Assembly (NCBI GenBank): GCA_934394565.1
Contig: CAKRQV010000004.1
Coordinates: forward strand, 121,955-185,954
Length of the DNA stretch: 64,000 nt
Reading direction: 5' to 3'
DNA from: an uncultured Lachnospiraceae bacterium
Lineage (GTDB): Bacteria; Bacillota; Clostridia; Lachnospirales; Lachnospiraceae
The notes beneath the pieces were generated by a model. That model was not told the DNA's origin. It saw nothing but the letters and a program-made list of their open reading frames with translations, and made no database searches. The position numbers were made by a program, and so were the translations under genes. This document shows, one piece after another, positions 42,184-50,565 of the stretch. Positions within the stretch are counted from its first letter, which is position 1, and every line of letters begins with the position of its first letter.

Positions 42184-42921
42184 TTACTGGTAACGGGCAA
42201 TATCCTTCTTAAGCTGTTTCATGATTCTCTTTTCCAGACGGGAAATGTACGACTGGGATATGCCAAGAATATCTGCCACTTCTTTCTGTGTTTTCTCCTT
42301 CCCATCCGGCATATTGATGCCAAATCGCAGACAGATGATTGTCTGTTCCCTGCTGCTGAGTCTTGCAATCGCCCCCTTCAGCAGGCGACATTCTACTTCC
42401 TGTTCCAGATCCCGGTAGATCAGATCTTCATCTGTTCCCAGAATATCAGAAAGTAACAGCTCATTACCATCCCAATCCACATTCAGAGGTTCATCGATCG
42501 AAACTTCCATGCGAAGCTTGCTGCTTCTTCGCAAATGCATCAGGATCTCATTCTCAATACACCTCGACGCATAGGTCGCCAGCTTGATCTTTTTCTCAGG
42601 ATTAAACGAATTAACAGCTTTAATCAGACCAATCGTACCGATAGAAATCAGATCTTCCGTACCTACACCGGTATTGTCAAACTTCTGTGCAATATAGACC
42701 ACCAGTCGTAGATTGTGCTCGATCAGCTGGTTTCTCGCATCTTCATCCTGTGTATCGTGAAACCTCCTGATCATCTCCGCCTCTTTTTCTGTCGATAACG
42801 GTGCCGGCAGTATGTCGGTTCCTCCTATATAACAGATTTCACCTGTTTTCTGTATCTGTATTCTTGTAAATCCAGGGAAATATCCCCTTGCACGTTCTCT
42901 GCCGATTGCATATCCTGCCAT
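42184..42921 (-). CDS. sigE: Mother-cell sigma factor sigma-E precursor
   Basis: The 245-residue SigE has YIGGTDILPAPLSTEKEAEMI after the pro-region, region 2 (NLRLVVYIAQKFDNTGVGTEDLISIGTIGL) and region 4 (KTQKEVADILGISQSYISRLEKRI). The pro-region of about 30 residues (AGYAIGRERARGYFPGF...) lacks the amphipathic, membrane-associating helix known from Bacillus pro-sigma-E, though the cleavage-site neighbourhood before YIGG is kept. I start at 42921 because GGGAGGA is well spaced from this ATG rather than the one 6 nt earlier. It is coupled to spoIIGA. Confidence 0.93.
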   Translation of the reverse strand: MAGYAIGRERARGYFPGFTRIQIQKTGEICYIGGTDILPAPLSTEKEAEMIRRFHDTQDEDARNQLIEHNLRLVVYIAQKFDNTGVGTEDLISIGTIGLIKAVNSFNPEKKIKLATYASRCIENEILMHLRRSSKLRMEVSIDEPLNVDWDGNELLLSDILGTDEDLIYRDLEQEVECRLLKGAIARLSSREQTIICLRFGINMPDGKEKTQKEVADILGISQSYISRLEKRIMKQLKKDIARYQ

Positions 42922-42923
42922 GC

Positions 42924-43538
42924 TCATTCCTCCCTTTTTCGCAAAACATCCGGATTCAGTATAATCTGGTACCCATGTCCAAACAGCATAGTACTGTCTG
43001 CCACAGCAATATGCGGATGTATTGTTTTTCTTTTGCTTCTGTTTTTTTGTACAAGCAGATATTCTGCCGTAAAAATAAGTGCCACACCATCCGGCCTTCC
43101 CAGACTGCAGAATGCCAGATAATGCAGGTCGAGTGCTTCGTCATTCACCCCATCCCTGAGATATCTGCGCATTTTTTTGTATAGTGCGGGAAGCTGTCGT
43201 TTCATCACAGTTTTATCCAATACACATACCGGATACTTTTCCTCTCTGTCATACAGACAGTTTCCAGTATCCACAAGTGCCTTAAGCCAGACTTTTTCTC
43301 CGCAGACAGCCAGACAAATATCATGAATCGGTCTGTGCAGGTCAAAACCCCATCTTAAAGCCAGCTTATACCTGACACTGTCAAAGAGACTGTTGCGCTC
43401 TTCTTTCTTCTTCCACACCAGCCATAGTCCCGCTGCTGCCAGAAAACCTCCCATCAAGGCCAGGCTGCGGTATCTTCTTTCGCACTGCTCTCCTTTGGTT
43501 TGCCGACTTTTCTTTACATACAAAAAGCACCTCACCAT
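42924..43538 (-). CDS. spoIIGA: SpoIIGA-like pro-sigma-E protease, short form
   Basis: About 204 residues carry one membrane helix (SLALMGGFLAAAGLWLVW, about 27-44), then the aspartic-protease domain with LVDTGNCLYD (the D-[ST]-G active-site motif) and a complete C-terminus (GYQIILNPDVL). Bacillus SpoIIGA is about 309 residues with five membrane helices, so four helices are missing. The start has no convincing ribosome site, and an AAAGGAG lies inside the frame. A spoIIG-like promoter stands directly upstream. It may be a natural minimal form or a decaying gene. Confidence 0.78.
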   Translation of the reverse strand: MVRCFLYVKKSRQTKGEQCERRYRSLALMGGFLAAAGLWLVWKKKEERNSLFDSVRYKLALRWGFDLHRPIHDICLAVCGEKVWLKALVDTGNCLYDREEKYPVCVLDKTVMKRQLPALYKKMRRYLRDGVNDEALDLHYLAFCSLGRPDGVALIFTAEYLLVQKNRSKRKTIHPHIAVADSTMLFGHGYQIILNPDVLRKREE

Positions 43539-43599
43539 TTCCACGTCAGAATACTTCTGTTGTCCAGATGCATTCCATTATAGAAAGGGTGAGGTGCTT
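43522..43599 (-). terminator. Long-loop inverted repeat between MATE and spoIIGA
   Basis: Arms AAGCACCTCACC (43588-43599) and GGTGAGGTGCTT (43525-43536), 51 nt apart, with TTTTTG after the second arm on the minus strand. It could end MATE transcription. One arm lies in the spoIIGA promoter spacer and the other on the start codon, so an operator or attenuator role is equally possible. Confidence 0.45.
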
Positions 43600-43651
43600 T
43601 ATTTGTCAAAACAACGCACTCACACAGAAAAAAAAATCGACAGATTTCGCA
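43577..43651 (-). promoter_or_regulatory. Probable Spo0A-dependent spoIIG promoter
   Basis: TTGACA (43604-43609) and TATAAT (43577-43582) are separated by 21 nt. Such over-long spacing is known for the Bacillus spoIIG promoter (22 nt), which needs Spo0A. Upstream on the minus strand are 0A-box-like TGTCGAT (43636-43642) and TGCGAAA (43645-43651). Confidence 0.6.
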
Positions 43652-43679
43652 GACATTTGTCAGAATCAGCGCAGCAGAC

Positions 43680-45068
43680 TCACACCATCTGCACAAGCCA
43701 TACATTGCTTTTCACCATATGATAGCCGATGGTTACTTTGATCAGTTCGGTTGCCTGTACCAGGAAATAGACACTCACAATACCCAGCCCTGTGAAATGT
43801 GCCAAAACAAAAGCCAGTGGCACAACAATAACCCAGGTAAAGACAGAATCAAACAAAAAAGTAACCAGTGTCTTACCTCCTGAACGCAATGTAAAATAAG
43901 AAGCATGGCTAAACGAGCAAAAGGGCATAATTACAGCCAGGACGGCAATGAAACGCGTTGCCAGTGTCTTTATTTCGGCAGTCGTATTATAGATTCCCGG
44001 GAAAAACCGGCCAAGCACCAGCATTAAGCATGCCGTGGCTGTACAGCAGAATACGCTGAATACAATCATTTTATTGTCCGCATCTTTTGCTTTTTCCAGT
44101 TCTCCGGCACCCAGATACTGCCCTACCACAATGCTGATGCAGCCACCAAGCTGTATATAAATAATGTTGAATAGATTGGCTATTGTCGTGGCAATATTCA
44201 GCGCAGCGACAACTTCCAGTCCACGTATTGAATAGCACTGTGTCGCCACTGTCATACCGGCAGCCCACATCACTTCATTGAGCATCAGCGGAAATCCTTT
44301 GATCATAATTGCCTTAAGTTCCGCTTTTGGGATTCCAAAGCCTGTGTATGCCCCGGTCAGATATTTATTCTCTTTCCTGTGACTGTGTGCCCACAAAATA
44401 ATAATGAGTGCTTCTATATATCTCGCCAGCACCGTAGCCAAAGCTGCACCTGTCACACCAAGTTCCGGAAACGGGCCAATACCAAAGATCAGGAAATAAT
44501 CCAGAACAGCATTGCTCCCCACAGCAGCAAAACTTGCCAGCATTGGTATCATAGTCTGCCCGGTTTCTTTGATATTTGTCGCATACGACTGATTGACAGC
44601 GAACGGTATCAATCCTGCAACCATGATGCCCAGATACCTGCGTCCATACTGTAAGGTTGCCAGGACTGCTCCATCTCCTGTCCTGTCTGTCAAATACAGG
44701 GAAATGAGGTCTGTTCCTTTTGTCACAAACAAAAGAATCGCCAGACCAGTCACAAGCAGCGCAGCATACAGCTTGAATCTGAAAGAATACATATGGCCTT
44801 TATGATCGCCCTTCCCATAATACTGCGCGCCGAAAATACTGCCAGCTGAAACGACCCCGAAAATAGCCAGATTAAATACAAAGATCAGCTGATTTACGAT
44901 CGCCACACCCGACATCTGTTCTGTGCCCAGCTGACCGACCATAATATTATCAAGGAAATTAACAAGATTTGTAATCGCATTCTGCAGGATCATCGGCAAA
45001 GCCAATGCCAGATATCGCCTGTAGAATTTTGTATCTCCTATATATTTCTGTCTAAAGTTTTCTATCAT
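43680..45068 (-). CDS. MATE family efflux transporter
   Basis: The 462-residue protein has twelve predicted helices with MATE motifs ALPMILQNAITNLVNFLDNIMVGQLG, GSIFGAQYYGKGD and SIVVGQYLGAGELEKA. The ATG at 45068 follows GAGGGAATA. It sits between ftsZ and spoIIGA, where the dcw-to-spoIIG boundary normally has no transporter. The pump is not obviously related in sequence to the plus-strand MATE at 13137-14504. Substrate unknown. Confidence 0.92.
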   Translation of the reverse strand: MIENFRQKYIGDTKFYRRYLALALPMILQNAITNLVNFLDNIMVGQLGTEQMSGVAIVNQLIFVFNLAIFGVVSAGSIFGAQYYGKGDHKGHMYSFRFKLYAALLVTGLAILLFVTKGTDLISLYLTDRTGDGAVLATLQYGRRYLGIMVAGLIPFAVNQSYATNIKETGQTMIPMLASFAAVGSNAVLDYFLIFGIGPFPELGVTGAALATVLARYIEALIIILWAHSHRKENKYLTGAYTGFGIPKAELKAIMIKGFPLMLNEVMWAAGMTVATQCYSIRGLEVVAALNIATTIANLFNIIYIQLGGCISIVVGQYLGAGELEKAKDADNKMIVFSVFCCTATACLMLVLGRFFPGIYNTTAEIKTLATRFIAVLAVIMPFCSFSHASYFTLRSGGKTLVTFLFDSVFTWVIVVPLAFVLAHFTGLGIVSVYFLVQATELIKVTIGYHMVKSNVWLVQMV

Positions 45069-45103
45069 TATTCCCTCTTTTCTCTGCACTTCCTTTATCG
45101 CAA

Positions 45104-45149
45104 AAAAACAGAGCGGCACAGCCTGTAAAATGACTATGCCGCTCTGTAA
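45104..45149 (-). terminator. Terminator of ftsZ
   Basis: Stem ACAGAGCGGCA / TGCCGCTCTGT followed by seven T residues on the minus strand. Confidence 0.9.
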
Positions 45150-45183
45150 CCGTTACCGATCTACTTTATACTGTAAATCGTGT

Positions 45184-46347
45184 TTATCTCTTATTTTTTA
45201 AGAAATCCGGGATCTGGATATCCTTTTTTTGTACATTGCTGGTAATCGGTGTTGCTGCCGGGATGGAAAATGTCGGCATGTTAAGTGTCGGAGCACTCTG
45301 CTTTGCCTGCGGCTGTGTTGCTGCAGTATCTGCCTTTTTCTCCTCAGCTTTTTTCTTCATCGGTGTATTGTCCTTGACACTGGCCATCTTGGCAGTTGCA
45401 TCATCAAGGCCTGTAGCAATAACTGTGATTCTGGCTGTATCCACAGCTGTATCATCATACATGGCACCAAAAATAATATTGGCATCTTCACCGGCCAGAT
45501 CCTGTACGTAACTTGCAGCATCATTGGCATCCATAAGGGAGATATCACCGGAAATATTGATGATAACGTGGGATGCACCATTAATTGTTGTCTCCAGAAG
45601 CGGACTGGCAACGGCCTGCTGTACAGCTTCAAGAGCCTTATCATCACCTTTGGCCTCACCGATACCGATGTGAGCCACACCCTTGTCAACCATAACGGTC
45701 TTGACATCGGCAAAGTCGAGGTTGATCAGTGCCGGCAGATTGATCAGATCCGTGATTCCCTGTACAGCCTGCTGCAGAACCTCATCGGCTTTCTTTAAAG
45801 CTTCCGGCATCGTAGTACGACGATCTACGATCTCCAGTAATTTATCATTCGGAATAACGATCAGTGTATCTACACTGGCTTCAAGCTTTTCGATACCTGC
45901 CAGGGCATTGCTCATACGGGTACGTGCCTCGAAACGGAACGGCTTTGTAACAACGCCGACAGTCAGAATGCCCATCTCTTTGGCAATACCGGCAACAACC
46001 GGAGCAGCACCTGTACCTGTACCGCCACCCATACCACAGGTAACAAATACCATATCAGCGCCTTCCATAACCTGGCGGATTTCTTCCATGCTCTCTTCTG
46101 CAGCCTTTTCACCGATTTCCGGCTTTGCACCTGCACCAAGACCCTTGGTCAGCTTCTCACCGATCTGTAAAACAGTCGGAGCCTTACATAATGTCAGGGC
46201 CTGTTTATCTGTATTGATACCGACGAACTCTACGCCGCCGATGGACTCCTCTACCATGCGGTTGACAGCATTGTTACCTGCGCCACCTACACCGATCACT
46301 ATGATCTTTGCTGAAGACTCAGCTTCATTTGTCATAATCTCTAACAA
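45184..46347 (-). CDS. ftsZ: Cell division protein FtsZ
   Basis: The 387-residue tubulin-like GTPase forms the Z ring. GVGGAGNNAVNRM (about 20-32), tubulin signature GGGTGTGAAPVVA (about 107-119), and RRTTMPEALKKADEVL are present. A variable linker with KKAEEKKADTAATQPQAKQ follows, and the C-terminal peptide IQIPDFLKNKR recruits partners. The start is TTG at 46347 with AAGGAGGAAATAC in front; the MLEI...TNEAES start is common in related clostridia. ftsA is not adjacent. Its own promoter lies at 46434-46462. Confidence 0.97.
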   Translation of the reverse strand: MLEIMTNEAESSAKIIVIGVGGAGNNAVNRMVEESIGGVEFVGINTDKQALTLCKAPTVLQIGEKLTKGLGAGAKPEIGEKAAEESMEEIRQVMEGADMVFVTCGMGGGTGTGAAPVVAGIAKEMGILTVGVVTKPFRFEARTRMSNALAGIEKLEASVDTLIVIPNDKLLEIVDRRTTMPEALKKADEVLQQAVQGITDLINLPALINLDFADVKTVMVDKGVAHIGIGEAKGDDKALEAVQQAVASPLLETTINGASHVIINISGDISLMDANDAASYVQDLAGEDANIIFGAMYDDTAVDTARITVIATGLDDATAKMASVKDNTPMKKKAEEKKADTAATQPQAKQSAPTLNMPTFSIPAATPITSNVQKKDIQIPDFLKNKR

Positions 46348-46433
46348 AGTATTTCCTCCTTTTTCAACTGAAAGTGTTACAATTTAAAACCCCTTAGGGC
46401 AAAAAAATCCCTTATAAAGTCATATACGTATAT

Positions 46434-46462
46434 ATAATACATTCCGAAACGGCAATACGCAA
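46434..46462 (-). promoter_or_regulatory. Probable ftsZ promoter
   Basis: TTGCGT (46457-46462), 17-nt spacer, TATTAT (46434-46439), 87 nt before the TTG start. It lies in the 419-nt ftsQ-ftsZ gap together with a terminator and a small open frame. Confidence 0.6.
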
Positions 46463-46497
46463 CTCTTTTTTTATTTTTTTACAGTGTTTTCATATTT

Positions 46498-46593
46498 TCA
46501 TATTTCTCCGCTGCAGCCATATTCTGAGGATCCTGCACTGCTTTTCAAAAGATCTTGCCGGAATTGACAGCAGAGTTTTTTCATCGCTTCCAT
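46498..46593 (-). CDS. Candidate 31-residue small protein between ftsQ and ftsZ
   Basis: The reading frame ATG 46593 to TGA 46498 encodes MEAMKKLCCQFRQDLLKSSA, then GSSEYGCSGEI. GGGAGAGGTA stands directly before the ATG. It has three Cys and no membrane helix. Its reality rests on the ribosome site and position only; no homologue is recognised. Confidence 0.3.
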   Translation of the reverse strand: MEAMKKLCCQFRQDLLKSSAGSSEYGCSGEI

Positions 46594-46682
46594 TACCTCT
46601 CCCGATGAACTTATCCAGTGCGCATAGCTTCATTTGTAAATGCCCATCGGATCGTTTTTTCACATACAAAGTGACATAAAAG

Positions 46683-46738
46683 CAGCCTGAAGCATATAAA
46701 ACGGTTTAACACCATTCGATATGCTTCAGGCTGTTTTA
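46683..46738 (-). terminator. Terminator after ftsQ
   Basis: A 15-bp stem CAGCCTGAAGCATAT / ATATGCTTCAGGCTG with T-runs on both strands, 29 nt after the ftsQ stop. It separates the dcw operon from ftsZ. Confidence 0.85.
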
Positions 46739-46766
46739 TGTCTGTTTCTTTTTTAATTTTCCTGTA

Positions 46767-48095
46767 TCACTGCAGATTTCCAAGCACAGGCTTGTCGATC
46801 TGGATACCGCCGGAGCCGGAAGTTCCGGTACTTCCGGACGGGTTCTGTCCGGTCGTCGTGCCAGTGGTTGACTGTCCGGCCGTTCCAGTCGTGGTACTGG
46901 TACTTCCCTGCGATGTCGTTCCGCTAGTTGTACCGGTCGTTCCCTGCTGCGTGAGATCTGTCGTGTCCTGCCCGGCCGTACCGGTCTGCTGTGTTGTGTC
47001 CACTGTACTCTGCCCGGTCGTTTTCGTCGTGGTGCTGGTGCCATCCTGCGGCGTTGTATCCGTATTCTGGCTGGTGGACTGTTGTTTTTTCACAGCGACA
47101 AGGGCATACGAATGATCCACTGTACCGGTCGTCTGTCCGGCTGTTGTCGTTTTGGATGTCGTATCCGCTGTGCTGTTTCCTGCGGTATCCTCAGCTGCGG
47201 TCGTGTCACCTGCAGCATCTCCTGTGGTTGTATCCTCATCCGCATCAATGCCCTCTGCTGCCAGCACACTCTGGGAGAATACAATATTCTGTGTACCGCT
47301 CGTATAATCCTCCATATGCAGGACACCCGATTTTCCTTCGATACTCGGCAGGATTGCCGCCATGCGGGTCAGCTTTTCTTCAATCAGCTCATCCTTGCCA
47401 AGATTTACCGTCAGATTGCCATAGGTCAGCGTAATCTGCATATTTTCGTCAAAATTGACCTCATCCGGATTGATATCGTACTTATTGATCATGCGGGCAA
47501 TACCAAGGATCGTGTAAAAGACGGAGTCGTCGCTCACAGGCAGAATCTCATGCAGCTGTGCATGGGTAAACGAAAGCCCGGTAATCCGTGGTGCCTCCTT
47601 CATGGCTGCCACAAAAGAAGTAGCTGTCTTGCCTACAGCCTCCGCCGTCAGTGCCTCGCTCCCGCCGTCCGCAGTATCTGTCCCGTTCTCCTCTTCACGG
47701 ATCACACTGTCCATCACGCGGCCCTCACTGTCAAAGTACAGGTTGCAGTCCAGATACTGGACATAACCGATCAGCTGACGCTCCTGTACTGTGATCTGCA
47801 GGGTGTGATGATCCTTCATCGTCACATCGATCTGGTCGATCAGCTCCATGTCATCCGGTGTAAAGCTGGATCTTGTATGGCTGACAACCCAGGTATTATT
47901 CCCGAGGATGCCCTTTGTCACCTCGGCTTTGATTTCCTCCTCTGTATAATGGACGTTGCCAAGCACCGTCACATTCTGCAGGGAATAGTAATTGATAAAA
48001 GACAAAAGCGCAGCCAGAACAATAAGCACCATTGCAGCGAACAATGCCTTTCCCGGCCCGATCCGTCTCACTTTGTCCAGTAGCCTCTGTTTCAT
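46767..48095 (-). CDS. ftsQ: FtsQ/DivIB-type cell division protein with Thr-rich tail
   Basis: The 442-residue protein has a short basic cytoplasmic part, a membrane helix (ALFAAMVLIVLAALLSFI, about 17-34), a POTRA domain (LQNVTVLGNVHYTEEEIKAEV), and the FtsQ beta domain to about 265. A very long C-terminal tail of about 160 residues is rich in Thr, Gly, Ser and Gln (for example TTGTTSGTTSQGSTSTTTG). FtsQ/DivIB scaffolds FtsL and FtsB at the septum. The tail would be extracellular and is far longer than in model species. Confidence 0.88.
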   Translation of the reverse strand: MKQRLLDKVRRIGPGKALFAAMVLIVLAALLSFINYYSLQNVTVLGNVHYTEEEIKAEVTKGILGNNTWVVSHTRSSFTPDDMELIDQIDVTMKDHHTLQITVQERQLIGYVQYLDCNLYFDSEGRVMDSVIREEENGTDTADGGSEALTAEAVGKTATSFVAAMKEAPRITGLSFTHAQLHEILPVSDDSVFYTILGIARMINKYDINPDEVNFDENMQITLTYGNLTVNLGKDELIEEKLTRMAAILPSIEGKSGVLHMEDYTSGTQNIVFSQSVLAAEGIDADEDTTTGDAAGDTTAAEDTAGNSTADTTSKTTTAGQTTGTVDHSYALVAVKKQQSTSQNTDTTPQDGTSTTTKTTGQSTVDTTQQTGTAGQDTTDLTQQGTTGTTSGTTSQGSTSTTTGTAGQSTTGTTTGQNPSGSTGTSGSGGIQIDKPVLGNLQ

Positions 48096-48098
48096 GTA

Positions 48099-49352
48099 TC
48101 AGTCTTTCTCTTTTCTGATCCTGCCGCCAAGCAGGTGGATCTTTTTATCTATCTCTTCATACCCTCTGTCGATCCGCTCGCTGTGCTTTATGGTCACACA
48201 GTCTTCGCAGACCAGCCCTGCCAGCACAAGCGCCGCACCGGCTCTAAGGTCAGTGGCCTCCACCGTTCCGGCTCTCCATCGGGCAGGACCCGCAATATAC
48301 GCGGTATCTTTCTGTATATGTATATCAGCTCCCAGCCGGGCCAGCTGCTCTGCAATTCGGAAGCGGTTTTCAAAGACCGTTTCGCGGATCCGGCTCTCCC
48401 CGTGCAGGGTCGCACATACGGCCATCAGCACCGGCTGCAGATCTGTGGGAAATCCCGGATATACATCGGTTTCAGCCTCTATCGCACGGCACACCTGATG
48501 ACTGTCAGCTATCAGTGTACCACTGTTTGCCAAATATTGTCCACCCATTTTGCGATAAATAGAAAGGACTGCCGCCATCTGCTCCACCGGCGCCCTGTGG
48601 ATCATCAGCCGTCCCCGGGTCATGGCACCGGCAAACAGCCATGTTCCCGCTTCAATACGGTCAAAGGGAATTAAAAAGTCTGTACCATGCAGCGGCCTCT
48701 GTCCCCGGATGTGGCAGCTTCCTTCCTTCGTCCATACGATATCTGCCCCCATCTGGCGTAAGAGAGAAGTCAGTGCCAGCACCTCCGGCTCTATGGCGGC
48801 ATTTTCCAGCACACTCTCGCCACAGGCACATACTGCCGCCAGCAATGCATTTTCCGTAGCACCCACCGAACGCTTCCGGAAACGGATCTTTGTACCGTAC
48901 AGCTGATCTGCTTCCACCACAAGCCGCTCCGCCTGGCAGGTGTATACTGCGCCAAGCGCCACAAATGCATCCAGATGCAGATCCACCGGACGGCTGCCGA
49001 TCGCACAGCCACCGGGATAGCCCATCACGGCACAGTGGCACCGGCCAAGAAGACTGCCCGCCAGCAAAACGGAAGCCCTGAGACGGCTGGCGGCATCTGC
49101 AGGAATCTCAGGCTGTAACAGACATGTACTGTCGATCACCAGCGTATGTCCTGCCCAGAAGGTATGTACGCCCAGCCCATGCAGAATATCTTCCATGGCA
49201 AAAACATCCGCGATCCTCGGACAGTTATGTAACCGGGTGCGCCCCGCGTGTAAAAGTGCCGCCGCCATCATGGGCAAGGCCGCATTTTTGGAGCCCTGTA
49301 CACTGACCGTTCCCTGCAGGCACGCTTTCCCCTCTACCTGAATCCTGCTCAC
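48099..49352 (-). CDS. murA: UDP-N-acetylglucosamine 1-carboxyvinyltransferase
   Basis: The 417-residue EPSP-synthase-fold enzyme transfers enolpyruvate to UDP-GlcNAc, the first committed step of peptidoglycan synthesis. QGSKNAALPMMAAALL is the N-terminal substrate loop, and YPGGCAIGSRPVDLHL carries the catalytic Cys (about 115) that fosfomycin would modify. YPGFPTDLQPVLMA and ETVFENRF are further family blocks. It lies 3 nt before ftsQ, where many Lachnospiraceae place a murA copy. Confidence 0.95.
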   Translation of the reverse strand: MSRIQVEGKACLQGTVSVQGSKNAALPMMAAALLHAGRTRLHNCPRIADVFAMEDILHGLGVHTFWAGHTLVIDSTCLLQPEIPADAASRLRASVLLAGSLLGRCHCAVMGYPGGCAIGSRPVDLHLDAFVALGAVYTCQAERLVVEADQLYGTKIRFRKRSVGATENALLAAVCACGESVLENAAIEPEVLALTSLLRQMGADIVWTKEGSCHIRGQRPLHGTDFLIPFDRIEAGTWLFAGAMTRGRLMIHRAPVEQMAAVLSIYRKMGGQYLANSGTLIADSHQVCRAIEAETDVYPGFPTDLQPVLMAVCATLHGESRIRETVFENRFRIAEQLARLGADIHIQKDTAYIAGPARWRAGTVEATDLRAGAALVLAGLVCEDCVTIKHSERIDRGYEEIDKKIHLLGGRIRKEKD

Positions 49353-49374
49353 TCCGTTTCTCCTGTTTTTTTAC

Positions 49375-50499
49375 TTATATATAATGTATGCCTTTGCCGA
49401 GTTTGTGTGCGGCCGGAATCTGGCGGCTCACAGACAGCGCCACGCCCAGTTCTCCATGCAGAAAGACGATCGATGTACCGCCGTAGCTGATAAAAGGCAG
49501 CGTAATGCCCGTGTTGGGGATCGAATTGGTCACAACAGCCACATTCAGGATCACCTGTAATGCAATATGAATCATGATACCGGCCAGTAAAAGACTGCCT
49601 TCCAGATCCCGTGCCATCACAGTCAGACGGTACAGTCGAAAAATCAGCAGGGCAAAAACAGCAAGGAGCATCAAAGCTCCAAACAGGCCTGTTTCTTCAC
49701 AGATAATTGAAAAAATCATATCATTCTGTGCCTCCGGGACAAAGCCGAGCTTTTGCAGGCTCTGCCCGATTCCACGCCCAAACAACCCTCCACTGCCTAT
49801 GGCATACAGTCCCTGGATCGTCTGAAAACCTTTTTCATGCTGTTCCGGATTAAGCCATACGGCGATTCGTTCCAACCGGTAACTCTCCATCGCCAGAAAG
49901 CCTCCGGCCAATGCCACTGCCCCTGCTCCCAGACCAACAAACTGCAGATATCTGGGACTGGCCATAAAGATCAGACCGGCTGCAATCCCGAGAATAATCA
50001 CCGCTGTACTCAGATTGTTGGTGCCCACCAGTGCCACGATCGGCAAAACCAGCAGAAAAATACGCAATGTGAACAACAATCCTGCCGGCTTTTTCTCCCT
50101 TCTACTGATCGCATGAGCCAGCAAAAGAATCACTGCCGCCTTGGCAAATTCCGCCGGCTGGAAGGAAAGCGGACCAAACGCCAGCCAGCGTTTTGAACCA
50201 TTATACTCCTTTCCCACTACCAGCACAGCAGCCGAAAGACATAGCGACAGAATATAAAAAAGCCCCGCCCTGTCCGTAATCCAGGTATATTCCACACGGG
50301 ATACACCGTACATCACCAACAGGCCGAGGCTTACAGCCAGCAGCTGTTTTTTGAAATAATACAAGGCATCATGAAATCTGGCTTCGCCATAATACACACC
50401 GGTACTGTACAGATACAGCATTCCCAGCACCGTCAGTACACAGATCAGAAATGTCAGCCATCCATCCGGATGCCGCCCATGGAACAGATAAGACTTCAT
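49375..50499 (-). CDS. ftsW: FtsW/RodA/SpoVE-family glycosyltransferase
   Basis: The 374-residue SEDS protein has ten predicted helices. NGSKRWLAFGPLSFQPAEFAKAAVI, the large extracellular loop with WLNPEQHEKGFQTIQGLYAIGSGGLFGRGIGQS, and NTGITLPFISYGGTSIVF are family motifs. It polymerises glycan strands from lipid II at the septum. The ATG at 50499 has GGGGA upstream; the GTG at 50553 has none. It lies downstream of murD. murG, usually next, is absent. Confidence 0.92.
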   Translation of the reverse strand: MKSYLFHGRHPDGWLTFLICVLTVLGMLYLYSTGVYYGEARFHDALYYFKKQLLAVSLGLLVMYGVSRVEYTWITDRAGLFYILSLCLSAAVLVVGKEYNGSKRWLAFGPLSFQPAEFAKAAVILLLAHAISRREKKPAGLLFTLRIFLLVLPIVALVGTNNLSTAVIILGIAAGLIFMASPRYLQFVGLGAGAVALAGGFLAMESYRLERIAVWLNPEQHEKGFQTIQGLYAIGSGGLFGRGIGQSLQKLGFVPEAQNDMIFSIICEETGLFGALMLLAVFALLIFRLYRLTVMARDLEGSLLLAGIMIHIALQVILNVAVVTNSIPNTGITLPFISYGGTSIVFLHGELGVALSVSRQIPAAHKLGKGIHYI

Positions 50500-50565
50500 A
50501 TGTCGTCCCCAGCTTCTCTCACTATCAAAGTATATGCATTGAAAGGAGCCCACAGAACGTTTTGT

